Shown one piece after another: positions 37,373 to 46,345 of a stretch of DNA of 64,000 nucleotides (position 1 is the stretch's first letter; every line of letters begins with the position of its first letter). The notes beneath the pieces are model-generated. The model ran no database searches, was not told the origin of the DNA, and worked only from the letters and a program-made list of their open reading frames with translations. Origin of the DNA: Nitrosomonas sp. Lineage in GTDB: Bacteria > Pseudomonadota > Gammaproteobacteria > Burkholderiales > Nitrosomonadaceae. Made by a program: the position numbers and the translations under genes. The stretch is taken from NCBI RefSeq assembly GCF_019752095.1, contig NZ_JAIEMO010000013.1, positions 1 through 64,000 on the forward strand. Reading direction: 5' to 3'.

Positions 37373-38746
37373 ATGAATAAAAGCTTTAATCCGATACTAT
37401 CAGGAGCAATCGGCATGCTTCTCCTGAGTTTCAGCGGCTTAGTCAGTGCAGAAACGCCCGTTTTAAGTGAAGCGCGTGTTGTCGCGCAGTATAATTATAT
37501 TATTCATATCTTAGCCATGCTGTTGATCGGCTTTGGTTTTCTAATGGTATTTGTACGCCGCTATGGCTTTGGTGCGGTAACCGGCACCTATCTGGTTGTT
37601 GCGGTAGGACTTCCTCTCTACATTCTGTTACGTGCAAACGGTATTTTTGGACATCAATTATCACCTCATACGCTTGATTCTCTGTTATTCGCCGAGCTAT
37701 CCGTTGCCACAGCCCTTATCGCCATGGGTGCAGTATTGGGCCGTTTACGCGTGTTTCAGTATGCTTTGCTGGCATTGTTAGTTGTTCCGCTTTATCTATT
37801 GAACGAATGGATTGTGCTTGATGATGCATTCGGCTATACCACAGGGTTCCAAGATACCGCCGGCTCGGTTGTCATCCATGCTTTCGGCGCCTATTTTGGG
37901 TTGAGTATGTCAATTGTTTTAACGACCGAGTACCAACGCAGCAAACTGATTGAATCAGATCATACGTCGGATCGTTTTGCCATGTTGGGATCCATGGTGC
38001 TGTGGTTGTTCTGGCCCAGTTTTGCCACTGCACTCGTGCCACTAGAGAACATGCCACAAACCGTAGTCAACACCTTGTTAGCATTATCAGGTGCAACTAT
38101 CGCCACTTATTTCCTAAGTTCTAAACTGCATAACGGCAAAACATCCATGGTGGATATGGCCAATGCTGCATTGGCCGGTGGTGTAGCCATCGGTTCCGTC
38201 TGCGATGTAGTGTCTCCTACCGGAGCTTTCGGTATCGGCTTGCTCGCTGGCGCACTTTCCGTCTTAGGATATGTATTTTTGCAACCGTTACTGGAGTCAA
38301 AATTTAAAATCGTGGATACCTGTGGCGTGCATAATTTACACGGAATGCCCGGGTTACTAGGCGGTCTCAGTGCTTTCCTGATAGTTCCCGGGATCGCAAT
38401 TGCACAGTTTAATGGCATAATGATAACGCTTATCATCGCAATTGTTGGCGGCTTAATCGCAGGTGCCATTATCAAGGCAACGGGCACCACACGTGAACCC
38501 TATGAAGATAGCGTAGAGTTTACGCACCTTGCAGGCCCCGAGACAGAGAAACTTCCCGAACAACTACAAACACGTGTCGAAGCTCTGGAAATTCACTCCT
38601 CTGCAGCTAAACCGCAATTTCCAATGGAATCTCCTGAAACCAAGGCATTGATTGCAAGATTGGAATCTCGAGTTATGACGTTAGAAAACAATATTGCTGC
38701 AACGCAAAACCGTGACGCTGGTGAGAAACCGAATCCCACTGCATAA
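37373..38746 (+). CDS. rh50: Rh50-type ammonia/ammonium channel
   Basis: This 457-residue protein belongs to the Amt/Rh family, and the wording is Rh rather than AmtB: GSVVIHAFGAYFGLSMS holds the first pore His (~169) and CGVHNLHGMPGLLGGL the second (H320/H323). A cleavable signal peptide (to SAE, about residue 27) precedes ~11 helices. Nitrosomonas europaea is known for such an Rh50, and in an ammonia oxidiser it would move substrate NH3/NH4+. The C-terminal ~75 residues form a hydrophilic tail with a coiled-coil-like heptad stretch (ALIARLESRVMTLENN), which is longer than needed for the channel. It has its own promoter and terminator. Confidence 0.93.
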   Translation: MNKSFNPILSGAIGMLLLSFSGLVSAETPVLSEARVVAQYNYIIHILAMLLIGFGFLMVFVRRYGFGAVTGTYLVVAVGLPLYILLRANGIFGHQLSPHTLDSLLFAELSVATALIAMGAVLGRLRVFQYALLALLVVPLYLLNEWIVLDDAFGYTTGFQDTAGSVVIHAFGAYFGLSMSIVLTTEYQRSKLIESDHTSDRFAMLGSMVLWLFWPSFATALVPLENMPQTVVNTLLALSGATIATYFLSSKLHNGKTSMVDMANAALAGGVAIGSVCDVVSPTGAFGIGLLAGALSVLGYVFLQPLLESKFKIVDTCGVHNLHGMPGLLGGLSAFLIVPGIAIAQFNGIMITLIIAIVGGLIAGAIIKATGTTREPYEDSVEFTHLAGPETEKLPEQLQTRVEALEIHSSAAKPQFPMESPETKALIARLESRVMTLENNIAATQNRDAGEKPNPTA

Positions 38747-38757
38747 TTATCCTGTAT

Positions 38758-38788
38758 AGCACCCCGGAGTTTGTTACGGGGTGCTTTT
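38758..38788 (+). terminator. Strong intrinsic terminator of rh50
   Basis: AGCACCCCG at 38758-38766 pairs perfectly with CGGGGTGCT at 38777-38785 around a 10-base loop and runs into TTTT. It is the clearest terminator in the window and isolates rh50 from the convergent HxlR gene. Confidence 0.92.
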
Positions 38789-38813
38789 GGATACAGAATG
38801 GGTGACTACAATT

Positions 38814-39170
38814 TCACACATGCGTCATAAAAACTTTTGTGCCTGGATAATAGGTCTTTCCCCATTCCGCTAGAGTCTGCAATACTAGCCGCAGATCTTC
38901 CCCTTTTGCTGTTAACACATATTCGTATCGTATCGGTTTTTTCTGATAAATCTGCTGCGTTAAGATACCGACAGCCTCTAGCTTTTTAAGCCGGTTCGCC
39001 AATATATTAGTAGCAATTTGTTCCGGTGATTCCAGGAATTCTTGATAGCGTTTTTTACCCAACAACAAATCCCGGATAATCAACAAAGTCCATTTATCTC
39101 CCAAATGATCCAACGCACAAGCTATCGGGCAGCAAGATCGCTCGTGGTTTCGTTCGTCATAATCAACCAT
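38814..39170 (-). CDS. HxlR-family transcriptional regulator
   Basis: This 118-residue winged-helix protein has the HxlR pattern: an N-terminal Cys in CPIACALDHLGDKWTLLIIRDLL, a recognition helix region SPEQIATNILANRLKKLE, and a wing IRYEYVLTAKGEDL. HxlR proteins act as dimers and often sense electrophiles or oxidants through the N-terminal Cys. It is divergent from a GST-like gene (39308), and two similar operator-like repeats lie in the 137 bp between, so it probably controls that gene and itself. Confidence 0.93.
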   Translation of the reverse strand: MVDYDERNHERSCCPIACALDHLGDKWTLLIIRDLLLGKKRYQEFLESPEQIATNILANRLKKLEAVGILTQQIYQKKPIRYEYVLTAKGEDLRLVLQTLAEWGKTYYPGTKVFMTHV

Positions 39171-39225
39171 TATCCATTAATCTCTATATCTAAAAAGTGA
39201 ATCCCCTGTAATATCGCTACTGTCA

Positions 39226-39273
39226 CTTGCCATTGGCAAGCTTATGCGATACAGTGACTTGCATTATACAAGT
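39226..39273. promoter_or_regulatory. Paired operator-like repeats between hxlR and GST genes
   Basis: The palindrome CTTGCCATTGGCAAG (39226-39240) and the related ACTTGCATTATACAAGT (39257-39273) share the pattern CTTGC...ATT...CAAG. Their centres are about 32 bp apart, close to three helical turns, so two regulator dimers would lie on the same DNA face. Both lie in the divergent promoter region. The HxlR protein next door is the obvious candidate binder. Confidence 0.6.
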
Positions 39274-39307
39274 ATGCGCTCAATTAATCACTGTCAGGAT
39301 TGCAGAC

Positions 39308-40009
39308 ATGCTAAAGCTTTATCAATTTGAACGTACCTGGAATATTCCAAACTTAAGTCCTTTCTGCTGCAAAATAGAAACTTACTTGCGAATGGCTGGC
39401 ATTGACTATGAAATTGTGCCTGTATTACCTATCGGTGCCCCCAAAGGAAAACTACCCTACATTGAAGATAACGGTAGAATTATCGGGGATTCGCGTTTCA
39501 TTGTGACTTATTTAAAGTCTTCGTATAAGGATTTGGATAAAGATCTGAACGATGCTGAACTGGCAATATCGATTGCCATGCAGCGCTTACTCGAAGAACA
39601 TTTGTTTTGGACCGTACTCTATTCGCGATGGCAATACACGGACGAAAACTGGAAAATAAACAAGAAAGCGATTTTTGGAAGATTACCGCCCGTTATCAGG
39701 GATATCGTTGCCAATCGAACACGCCGCAAAATCCAACAGCAAATTTATGGTCATGGCACCGGCAGACACCAAGCGGAAGAAATCTTTGCACTGGGCAAGC
39801 AAGATCTCGATGCGCTATCTGCAACGCTAGAGAGCAAAAGATACTTCCTGGGTGATCAACCAACAGCGCTCGATACATCTGCATTCGGACTCCTCATCAA
39901 TATCATCGGTTGCCCGATCGAGTCGCCGCTTAAAGATTATGGATTAGCAAGAAAGAATTTGAGCGACTACGTTAATCGAGTTAAGCGCGAATTTTATCAG
40001 AACCTATAA
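39308..40009 (+). CDS. Glutathione S-transferase family protein (FAX/metaxin-like)
   Basis: I start this 233-residue protein at ATG 39308 (MLKLYQFERTWNIPNLSPFC), where the thioredoxin-like GST N-domain begins; the open frame goes further back without support. The N-domain holds SPFCCKIETYLRMAGI and the cis-Pro segment GKLPYIEDNGRIIGDSRFI. The helical C-domain ends in DQPTALDTSAFGLLINII. This wording fits the group around failed-axon-connections and metaxin proteins. The substrate is unknown; with the HxlR regulator next door a detoxification role is likely. Confidence 0.87.
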   Translation: MLKLYQFERTWNIPNLSPFCCKIETYLRMAGIDYEIVPVLPIGAPKGKLPYIEDNGRIIGDSRFIVTYLKSSYKDLDKDLNDAELAISIAMQRLLEEHLFWTVLYSRWQYTDENWKINKKAIFGRLPPVIRDIVANRTRRKIQQQIYGHGTGRHQAEEIFALGKQDLDALSATLESKRYFLGDQPTALDTSAFGLLINIIGCPIESPLKDYGLARKNLSDYVNRVKREFYQNL

Positions 40010-40062
40010 ATCGCTTTGATTTTTGAGAACCCGAGGGCACCAGCAAGTTTAGGATGAAAATC

Positions 40063-40911
40063 ATGCAGCTATTGAGCTGGAACATTCAATGGGGACGCGG
40101 AATGGACGGACAAGTCGATCCTGCGCGTATCATTCGAACGATCCACCAACTGGGTGAATTTGATGTCATCTGCCTGCAGGAAGTCGCAGTCAATTTTCCC
40201 GACTTACCTGGTAGCCGAGGCGAGAATCAGGTTGCCGAGCTTTCAGCACAATTGCCTGGTTACACTGTAATCTACGGCGCAGCCACCGATATCCCAAACC
40301 GCCATGGCGGTCGCAGTCTGTTCGGCAACGCCATTTTTACCCGCCTTCCCGTCGGCCAGGTATGGCGGCACTTACTGCCATGGCAAGCGGAATTAGCCAC
40401 ACCCAGTATGCAGCGCGTACTGGTGGAGGCCGTCGTGACAACAGATATTGGTCCGCTGCGCATCATGACCACACACCTCGAATACTATTCACAGCACCAG
40501 CGCGAAATCCAGATCGACGTCATTCGGCACTTGCATCAAGAGGCTTGCGCAATGTCGCAACGAAAATTTCTAGCTGAGGAACGAGGCAAAACTTTCGAAG
40601 TCTTTCCCAGACCGGCAGAAGCAATCTTGTGCGGCGATCTCAACTTCCCAGCCACAGCGCCCGAACACGCGCAAATTCTCGCGCCTTTCAATGATGGCAC
40701 ATCGAGCTTTCACGATGCCTGGTCGATATTGAATCCCGGCATGCCACATGCACCAACTGTCGGCATCCACCCGGTAGATTTTGTCGACCGTCCGGAATGC
40801 TATGATTTTGTGTTGATTACCAGTGGATTAGTAAAACACCTGAAAACGCACGGCATTGATGCTGAAACAAAAGCTTCGGATCATCAACCGGTGTGGATTG
40901 AATTGAGATAA
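40063..40911 (+). CDS. Endonuclease/exonuclease/phosphatase family hydrolase
   Basis: The 282-residue product has the EEP (DNase I-like) fold motifs in order: SWNIQWGRG near the start, ICLQEV with the metal Glu, THLEYYSQHQR, GDLNFPA with Asp and Asn, and the final SDHQPVWIEL with the catalytic His. I start it at ATG 40063, since AGGA then has an 8-base spacing; ATG 40054 is in frame but overlaps that site. The family cuts phosphodiester bonds in DNA, RNA, lipids or phosphoinositides, so the substrate is open. It has no signal peptide. It follows the GST gene by 53 bp. Confidence 0.9.
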   Translation: MQLLSWNIQWGRGMDGQVDPARIIRTIHQLGEFDVICLQEVAVNFPDLPGSRGENQVAELSAQLPGYTVIYGAATDIPNRHGGRSLFGNAIFTRLPVGQVWRHLLPWQAELATPSMQRVLVEAVVTTDIGPLRIMTTHLEYYSQHQREIQIDVIRHLHQEACAMSQRKFLAEERGKTFEVFPRPAEAILCGDLNFPATAPEHAQILAPFNDGTSSFHDAWSILNPGMPHAPTVGIHPVDFVDRPECYDFVLITSGLVKHLKTHGIDAETKASDHQPVWIELR

Positions 40912-40941
40912 AAGCGATCTCATAGAAAAAATGGAAAATAG

Positions 40942-40960
40942 TTTTTGCCGCTAGCAAAAA
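40942..40960. terminator. Bidirectional terminator
   Basis: TTTTTGC (40942-40948) and GCAAAAA (40954-40960) form a 7-bp stem around CGCTA, with A- and T-runs built into the arms. It lies between two convergent genes and can serve both, though the short GC part makes it modest in strength. Confidence 0.6.
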
Positions 40961-40982
40961 TAAAATCTAACGCCTTACTTCT

Positions 40983-41366
40983 TTACTTGGAAACAGTAAC
41001 ACGCTTAGTTGACTCCATTTGCGTACTCCGTAAATAGCCTAAATAACAACCTGCCAGCATTCCTAAAATCCAACTGAGAACAACAAGTGTGGGCATTAGA
41101 TGTGAATCGTTGGTATCGCGGAATCGAGTTATTAATATCCCAAGTGGTGCTGCACCCAACAATATAAAAGCACAGATTCCCAGCGCTCCTTTGCTCCAAC
41201 GATACACTGCGTAGGATAGCAACAGAAATGGTAATGCCATAACTAATTGCATATACCAGGAAATGCCACTCCAAAGTAATCCAAAACCAAGGAACGACAA
41301 TAAAAAACCATTCACAAGCGCGCACAAGACAATGAATATATTGCGTGTATTTGATTTTTCTTGCAT
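40983..41366 (-). CDS. Small four-helix membrane protein, unknown
   Basis: This protein of about 127 residues starts at ATG 41366 (MQEKSNTRNIF). It has four hydrophobic helices (about 9-28, 32-50, 58-75, 90-108) and a basic C-terminal tail (RSTQMESTKRVTVSK). I recognise no family. The ribosome binding site is poor. It stands alone and convergent with the EEP hydrolase. The gene is plausible because of its membrane topology and length. Confidence 0.6.
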   Translation of the reverse strand: MQEKSNTRNIFIVLCALVNGFLLSFLGFGLLWSGISWYMQLVMALPFLLLSYAVYRWSKGALGICAFILLGAAPLGILITRFRDTNDSHLMPTLVVLSWILGMLAGCYLGYLRSTQMESTKRVTVSK

Positions 41367-41727
41367 ATTAACAACCAATTATTATTAAACGATTTGTTAA
41401 ATCATTCAGCATCCTGCATGCTCCCTAGCAGCAATAAAATTATCTTAAAGCTAACCTTTCGCTGAAATTATAATTCCAAGCTTCAATCCTGCAATGACGA
41501 TACCATTGATAAGCTAGTCGATCCAACAGTCAGAGTAAAACATTAAGGCATATTGAGAACCTATAATCAATTCAAATTAAAATGCTATACTCGCAAAGCC
41601 ATTGTAAGCTTGAGGAGAAAGCTGATCAATTTCTAAAATATGGTTAAATTTTGCATGAAAAAACTAAGCAAAAAAATTACAGCTATTTCTTCTGTTCCTG
41701 CTATTACAATTTACAAAATTACATAGA
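41367..41727. other. 361-bp intergenic region before ubiJ
   Basis: The stretch holds an extended -10 promoter candidate facing ubiJ, TGCTATACT at 41583-41591, with no good -35. AGGAG at 41612-41616 is not close to a start codon. A 28-codon open frame (41640-41726) ends one base before the ubiJ ATG, but it has no fitting ribosome binding site and I do not call it. Confidence 0.4.
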
Positions 41728-42327
41728 ATGCTGACAACCGTTGTAACCACTCCGATTAATCATGTTTTACGTAGCGCAAGTTGGGCATCGAAGCGATTGC
41801 AATCTTTTTCTGGTAAAACAATCTGCGTCCAGATTTCTCCATTAATTAATCTTAAAATGCTTATCGACACAGCGGGTGAATTACAGAAAATTGATGAATC
41901 TATGAATGCAGATGCAACACTGACATTATCCCCGCTAATACTGCCAAGATTACTGGCCCGGGAATTAAATGCATTCGCGCAAATAAAAACCGCTGGCAAT
42001 CCAGCTTTGGTTGAAGAATTGATTAATATCGGTAAGCAAATCGACTTCAAAGGAATCTTTGAACACGATCTTAGTAATGCGATCGGGGACATACCAGCGC
42101 ACCGAATCGTCCAAACGGGCGAGCATCTGATGCAATGGCAGATAAAAAATATTGATCGCTTCGTTCAAACATTGATCGAATATTTGACTGAAGAAAATGT
42201 TTTTTTAGTCAAACCCGACGCAATCTATCTATTTTCACAAGAAATCAATAACATAAAACTCAATATTGAACAACTAGAACAGCGGATAAATAAATTGGCG
42301 AAACAGAGTACTTTAGCAAATGAATAG
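41728..42327 (+). CDS. ubiJ: Ubiquinone biosynthesis accessory factor UbiJ
   Basis: The 199-residue protein has an N-terminal SCP2-like lipid-binding domain (~10-110) and a helical C-terminal part. The family end is YLTEENVFLVKPDAIYLFSQEI followed by a leucine heptad (IEQLEQRINKLA). UbiJ binds ubiquinone intermediates and helps organise the soluble Ubi complex. The call rests on the fold pattern and on ubiB 139 bp downstream, the partner seen in ubiE-ubiJ-ubiB loci; ubiE is not here. Sequence similarity in this family is low, so confidence is moderate to good. Confidence 0.82.
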   Translation: MLTTVVTTPINHVLRSASWASKRLQSFSGKTICVQISPLINLKMLIDTAGELQKIDESMNADATLTLSPLILPRLLARELNAFAQIKTAGNPALVEELINIGKQIDFKGIFEHDLSNAIGDIPAHRIVQTGEHLMQWQIKNIDRFVQTLIEYLTEENVFLVKPDAIYLFSQEINNIKLNIEQLEQRINKLAKQSTLANE

Positions 42328-42465
42328 ACAGTTCCATGAAGCAGGTACTTCTTATCGAATGGCAATGCGCAGATGACTGTAAAATCAAACCCGAATACCA
42401 AATACCTGAGGCATTCTAATTAATTTTTTTAGCACCATTCTTACTTATCAAATATTGATTCACTC

Positions 42466-43980
42466 ATGCGCCTATTCCGACTTCTAAAAATACAATACGT
42501 CGCCTTCCAATTCGGATTGGATGAATTTGTCTTAAACCATAGTCGTTTGCGGGTGTTACGAATCATTGTGAGAACATTAACTTTCTGGCGGAAACTGGAT
42601 AAACCGCGCGGAGAGAGATTACGGTTGGCTTTAGAAAAATTAGGCCCTATTTTTGTCAAATTTGGCCAGATGCTATCCACTCGCCGCGATCTCTTACCTC
42701 ACGATATCGCTGATGAACTGGCGAAATTGCAGGATCAGGTTCCCCCATTTTCTTTGCAACTCGTATTATCAACGTTAGAAAAAGAATATGGTCGGAAAAT
42801 CAATGAAGTATTTTTCAAATTTAATGAAACACCAATAGCTAGCGCCTCCGTTGCGCAAGTTCATTTTGCGGTCTTGCACGATGGAACCGAAGTGGCGGTA
42901 AAAATATTACGTCCTAATCTAGAACCTATTATCACACATGATGTTGCATTGATGGATACAGGCGCTTGGCTGGCAGAGACACTCTGGTCAGATGGCAAAC
43001 GCCTAAAACTGAGGCAAGTGGTCTCGGAGTTCGCTCGCCATTTGGATGATGAGCTTGATCTGATGCGCGAAGCAGCTAACTGCAGCCAATTACGCAGAAA
43101 TTTTCTGAATTCTCCATTGCTGCTGGTGCCAGAAGTCTACTGGGACTATTGTCGCAACGGCGTAATGGTGATGGAACGCGTCAAAGGCACCCCTATCAGT
43201 CATGTTGAAGAATTAACGACACAAGGGGTAGATATCCCCCAATTGGCGCGTGTTGGAGTGGAAATATTTTTTACCCAGGTATTTCGCGACGGCTATTTTC
43301 ACGCCGATATGCATCCGGGAAACATCTTTGTCGGTCAGGATAGTCGATATATTGCGGTTGATTTCGGCATTATGGGAACACTCAGTGATCAAGATAAAAA
43401 CTATTTGGCACAAAACTTTCTGGCTTTCTTTCGTCGCGACTACGGGCGCGTTGCGCAAGCTCACGTTGAAGCCGGCTGGGCGCCAAAAAATACTCGCATA
43501 GATGATTTTGAATCTGCCATACGCGCAGTTTGCGAACCCATATTCGACAAACCGCTAAAAGAAATATCATTTGGGCGAGTTCTGTTCCAACTGTTTCAGG
43601 CCTCTCGGCAATTTAATGTCGAAATCCAGCCTCAATTAGTATTACTGCAAAAAACACTACTCAATATCGAAGGCCTTGGCCGTGATCTGGATCCAAATTT
43701 GGATCTCTGGAAAACCGCCAAACCGTTCTTAGAACATTGGATGGCTGAGCAAATTGGCCTGCGCGGACTTGCCAGCCGTATACAAAAAGAAGCCCCGAAT
43801 TGGGCAATTATCCTGCCGGAATTTCCTCGCCTGATACACCAAGCTTTTGCGGAAAACCGCAATCATGATTTAGAAAAAAGAATGACCGACTTGGTCATCG
43901 AAGAGAAACGACAAAATCGACTGCTGTTACTTATTGCAGTCTTGCTGGCTGGATTACTGGCTTGGCAAATACTCCACTGA
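42466..43980 (+). CDS. ubiB: Ubiquinone biosynthesis regulatory ATPase/kinase UbiB
   Basis: UbiB is an atypical kinase-like ATPase needed for ubiquinone synthesis. The 504-residue protein has the KxGQ motif ([13 protein letters not shown]), the Ala-rich loop ASASVAQVH, the lysine in VAVKIL, the catalytic loop HADMHPGN and the metal motif VDFGIMG. One membrane helix closes the protein ([13 protein letters not shown]). It probably shares a transcript with ubiJ. Confidence 0.96.
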   Translation: MRLFRLLKIQYVAFQFGLDEFVLNHSRLRVLRIIVRTLTFWRKLDKPRGERLRLALEKLGPIFVKFGQMLSTRRDLLPHDIADELAKLQDQVPPFSLQLVLSTLEKEYGRKINEVFFKFNETPIASASVAQVHFAVLHDGTEVAVKILRPNLEPIITHDVALMDTGAWLAETLWSDGKRLKLRQVVSEFARHLDDELDLMREAANCSQLRRNFLNSPLLLVPEVYWDYCRNGVMVMERVKGTPISHVEELTTQGVDIPQLARVGVEIFFTQVFRDGYFHADMHPGNIFVGQDSRYIAVDFGIMGTLSDQDKNYLAQNFLAFFRRDYGRVAQAHVEAGWAPKNTRIDDFESAIRAVCEPIFDKPLKEISFGRVLFQLFQASRQFNVEIQPQLVLLQKTLLNIEGLGRDLDPNLDLWKTAKPFLEHWMAEQIGLRGLASRIQKEAPNWAIILPEFPRLIHQAFAENRNHDLEKRMTDLVIEEKRQNRLLLLIAVLLAGLLAWQILH

Positions 43981-44141
43981 CTCGCTTCAATCATGAATTT
44001 TTCCACAGAAAAAATATTCTTCTCGTGAAAGCAATTCTTGATTAATATTAGAAATACTACACATCGCATCACCAATCAAATTTGAACAAGAAAATTACGT
44101 TAAACTAACAATTCATTTTTGCTAACTTCAATATCATCTTC

Positions 44142-44450
44142 ATGAGCTATTATCAATACCATGTCTTTTTCTGCACCAATCAACGTGAAGGTGGTGCCAA
44201 ATGTTGCAATAATTTCTGCGCCCAGGAATTGCGCGATTATGCCAAACAGCGCATCAAATCATTAAAACTCGATGGTAAGAAAAAAATCCGTGTGAATAAT
44301 GCTGGGTGCCTTGATCGCTGCAGTGAAGGTCCGGTTATTGTGGTTTATCCCGAGGAAACTTGGTACACTTATATCGATCAAGAAGACATTGATGAAATTA
44401 TTGATGAACACTTGCTTAAAGGAAATATTGTTGAGCGTCTTAGAATCTGA
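44142..44450 (+). CDS. Thioredoxin-like 2Fe-2S ferredoxin
   Basis: This 102-residue protein matches the thioredoxin-fold 2Fe-2S ferredoxins. The family start is YYQYHVFFCTNQREGG with Cys11, the second Cys is Cys21, Cys22 or Cys26 (CCNNFC), and the last two are in NNAGCLDRC (Cys56, Cys60). It carries one electron; the partner is not known. It lies 160 bp after ubiB on the same strand. The pair of adjacent Cys at 21-22 makes the exact second ligand unclear. Confidence 0.9.
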   Translation: MSYYQYHVFFCTNQREGGAKCCNNFCAQELRDYAKQRIKSLKLDGKKKIRVNNAGCLDRCSEGPVIVVYPEETWYTYIDQEDIDEIIDEHLLKGNIVERLRI

Positions 44451-44489
44451 TCTCAACTTAATCTTAGGGGATTTTGCTGCTTGGCATCG

Positions 44490-45770
44490 TCAGTCAGTGT
44501 CTCTGACTTCAAGTGCAGTCAGTTCCAGTCCCTCAATTTCTTGCAATGATTTGCCCGCAATCCCCTGCAAATCGCCATACATGCCCACTGTTGCCGTCAT
44601 CACGCGCTCAATCTGTTCCTCACGTTTAGCCCATTGTTTCATAATCACTTTGCGCTCCCTTTCCAGGTCTTCCTGCAGGGTAGAAAACCCCTCGACAATC
44701 GCTTCCACGCGCTGACGGAAACGCGGACCGGTAAGGTATTGGTAAACCATCTCGGTTTTGGTTTGCTGACCTTCTGACGACTGGCGCGCGAGCGCAACTT
44801 CCAACAAGGATTGACGTAAAATCATCGCTACCGGCAGTGCAGCACGCGGGTGAGCAACCCAGACACCTTCAATCAATTCAAACGTTTCAATGCCTTTTGG
44901 CAGACTATGGCTCACAATAATAGCAATTTCTGCTTTCGCAGCGCGTTGATCATCGCGTAGCTTCACCAACCAAGCATCGCTCCAATTCTTGGTCCGTTTG
45001 AATTCCCATAAAATGACGCCGCATGGTTGACCGCCTGCGCCGACAACACGATGCAACACATCCCCGCCATATTCACCTTTGGGAACCGGTTCAATCGCAT
45101 CATAAGGAAATTTTATGCGTAACAGGTTTTCCAGTTCGAGTTCCTGCACTTCTCCTTGCAGTTGTTGCGAGCCCTGCTCAGCCCTGCGTTTGAGATCTTC
45201 GATCTGTTTTTGCATCGCGGCAATGGTTTGTTTCTTCTCCATCACCTTGAATTTCTGTTCTTCTTCGGCTTCTTTCTTGGCGAGTGAACGAACTTCGATC
45301 AATCCATCCTGCACTCTTTTGGCAACCGTGAGCTCCAGTTCGCGCTTAGCGTCATCGAGTTCACGCTGTTTCTTGATCAGTTCGGCTTGCACCTGTTGTG
45401 CTTGCGCGAGTTTTTCATCGCGGATCTTCAACACTTCTTGTAATTCGATTAATTCTCGCGCCTTGCTTTCCAGTTCGGCGGCACTGGCCAATTTAGCCTT
45501 GCGAGATTCTTCTGCAATCACGCGCGTACGCTCTGTTTTCAATTGCTCTGCCACTTGACTAGCCACTAGATCTTCTAGCTTACGTTTGTCCTCAATTAAT
45601 TGCTTTTCTCTATCGCGCATCGCCTGTTCGCGTTGAATAATTTCATTGTTTTTTTTCGCCAACTGTTGTTCAAACTGTTTGCGCGTTGATTCAATCAGGG
45701 GAGCTGCCAATGATTCGGTAAGTTTAATTTCAGTTTTACAATTTGGACAGGTTATCGTTGGCTCTGTCAT
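44490..45770 (-). CDS. DUF2130 coiled-coil protein with nuclease-like core
   Basis: The 426-residue protein starts at ATG 45770 behind AGGAGA. It begins with a small Cys pair (CPNCKTEI), then a coiled coil of ~200 residues (about 25-220) rich in Glu, Lys, Gln and Arg. The C-terminal DUF2130 domain contains YGGDVLHRVV and ILWEFKRTKNWSDAWLVKLRDDQ. The Asp followed by Glu-x-Lys is the pattern of PD-(D/E)xK nucleases. No function is established. It stands alone, convergent with the ferredoxin gene. Confidence 0.85.
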   Translation of the reverse strand: MTEPTITCPNCKTEIKLTESLAAPLIESTRKQFEQQLAKKNNEIIQREQAMRDREKQLIEDKRKLEDLVASQVAEQLKTERTRVIAEESRKAKLASAAELESKARELIELQEVLKIRDEKLAQAQQVQAELIKKQRELDDAKRELELTVAKRVQDGLIEVRSLAKKEAEEEQKFKVMEKKQTIAAMQKQIEDLKRRAEQGSQQLQGEVQELELENLLRIKFPYDAIEPVPKGEYGGDVLHRVVGAGGQPCGVILWEFKRTKNWSDAWLVKLRDDQRAAKAEIAIIVSHSLPKGIETFELIEGVWVAHPRAALPVAMILRQSLLEVALARQSSEGQQTKTEMVYQYLTGPRFRQRVEAIVEGFSTLQEDLERERKVIMKQWAKREEQIERVMTATVGMYGDLQGIAGKSLQEIEGLELTALEVRDTD

Positions 45771-46345
45771 AACACTATTTCTCCTGTTAATGGCAATGAG
45801 ACTGTTCGTTATATTTTATAACGAGTTAAATCAAAATTCAGAATGGATTCAGAAGGTTAAATTCAAGATTTATATAATATCACGCAGTAGCGCGCCGCTT
45901 TAGTAGATAACTCTCTGAACATTTATATCAAATTAAAAAATGAGGTGCTACTAGCAACTCGCCAGCGGACAACGATATCAGATTTACGGGTAAATTCGCG
46001 ATGCAAAATGAAAACAGAACGACAAATGAGTTCGGTTCCGAAAAATATACCTAACCAAGCAATTATTCTTTAACCATCTAATACCTATCACTTACGCTCC
46101 GTAGGATATTTCTGATATTAATTAATTCATTCTTTATGTTACCTTTACAGTAAGTTTGGCGGAGCTGTTCTTTAGCTTTTAATTTTTAAGTGTAAAAAAT
46201 TTAGAATACCTATGATATTGAATTACGCCAAGACTTGCAGAAAGGTATTCATTACACTCTTCAATTACTTGAACCACAGTCAACAAGTCTTTCCTCGAAT
46301 TATAAATAGACTCAATATTGATTATTTCATACGTGGTTACGGAAT
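45771..46345. other. 575-bp AT-rich intergenic region
   Basis: No gene is supported. The clearest element is an inverted repeat, TCGTTAT (45806-45812) and ATAACGA (45818-45824) around ATTTT, just upstream of the DUF2130 gene and possibly its operator. The rest, up to the response-regulator gene at 46346, is AT-rich; I cannot place a firm promoter. Confidence 0.45.

Noticed and set aside
41640..41726. 28-codon open frame (MVKFCMKKLSKK...) ending one base before ubiJ
   Set aside because: AGGAG lies more than 20 bases upstream, too far for a ribosome binding site, and the composition is AT-driven. A leader peptide is possible but not supported.
45115..45558. 147-residue Ser/Cys-rich open frame opposite the DUF2130 gene
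   Set aside because: It is the antisense shadow of the coiled coil (Glu/Lys codons read backwards), with no ribosome binding site.
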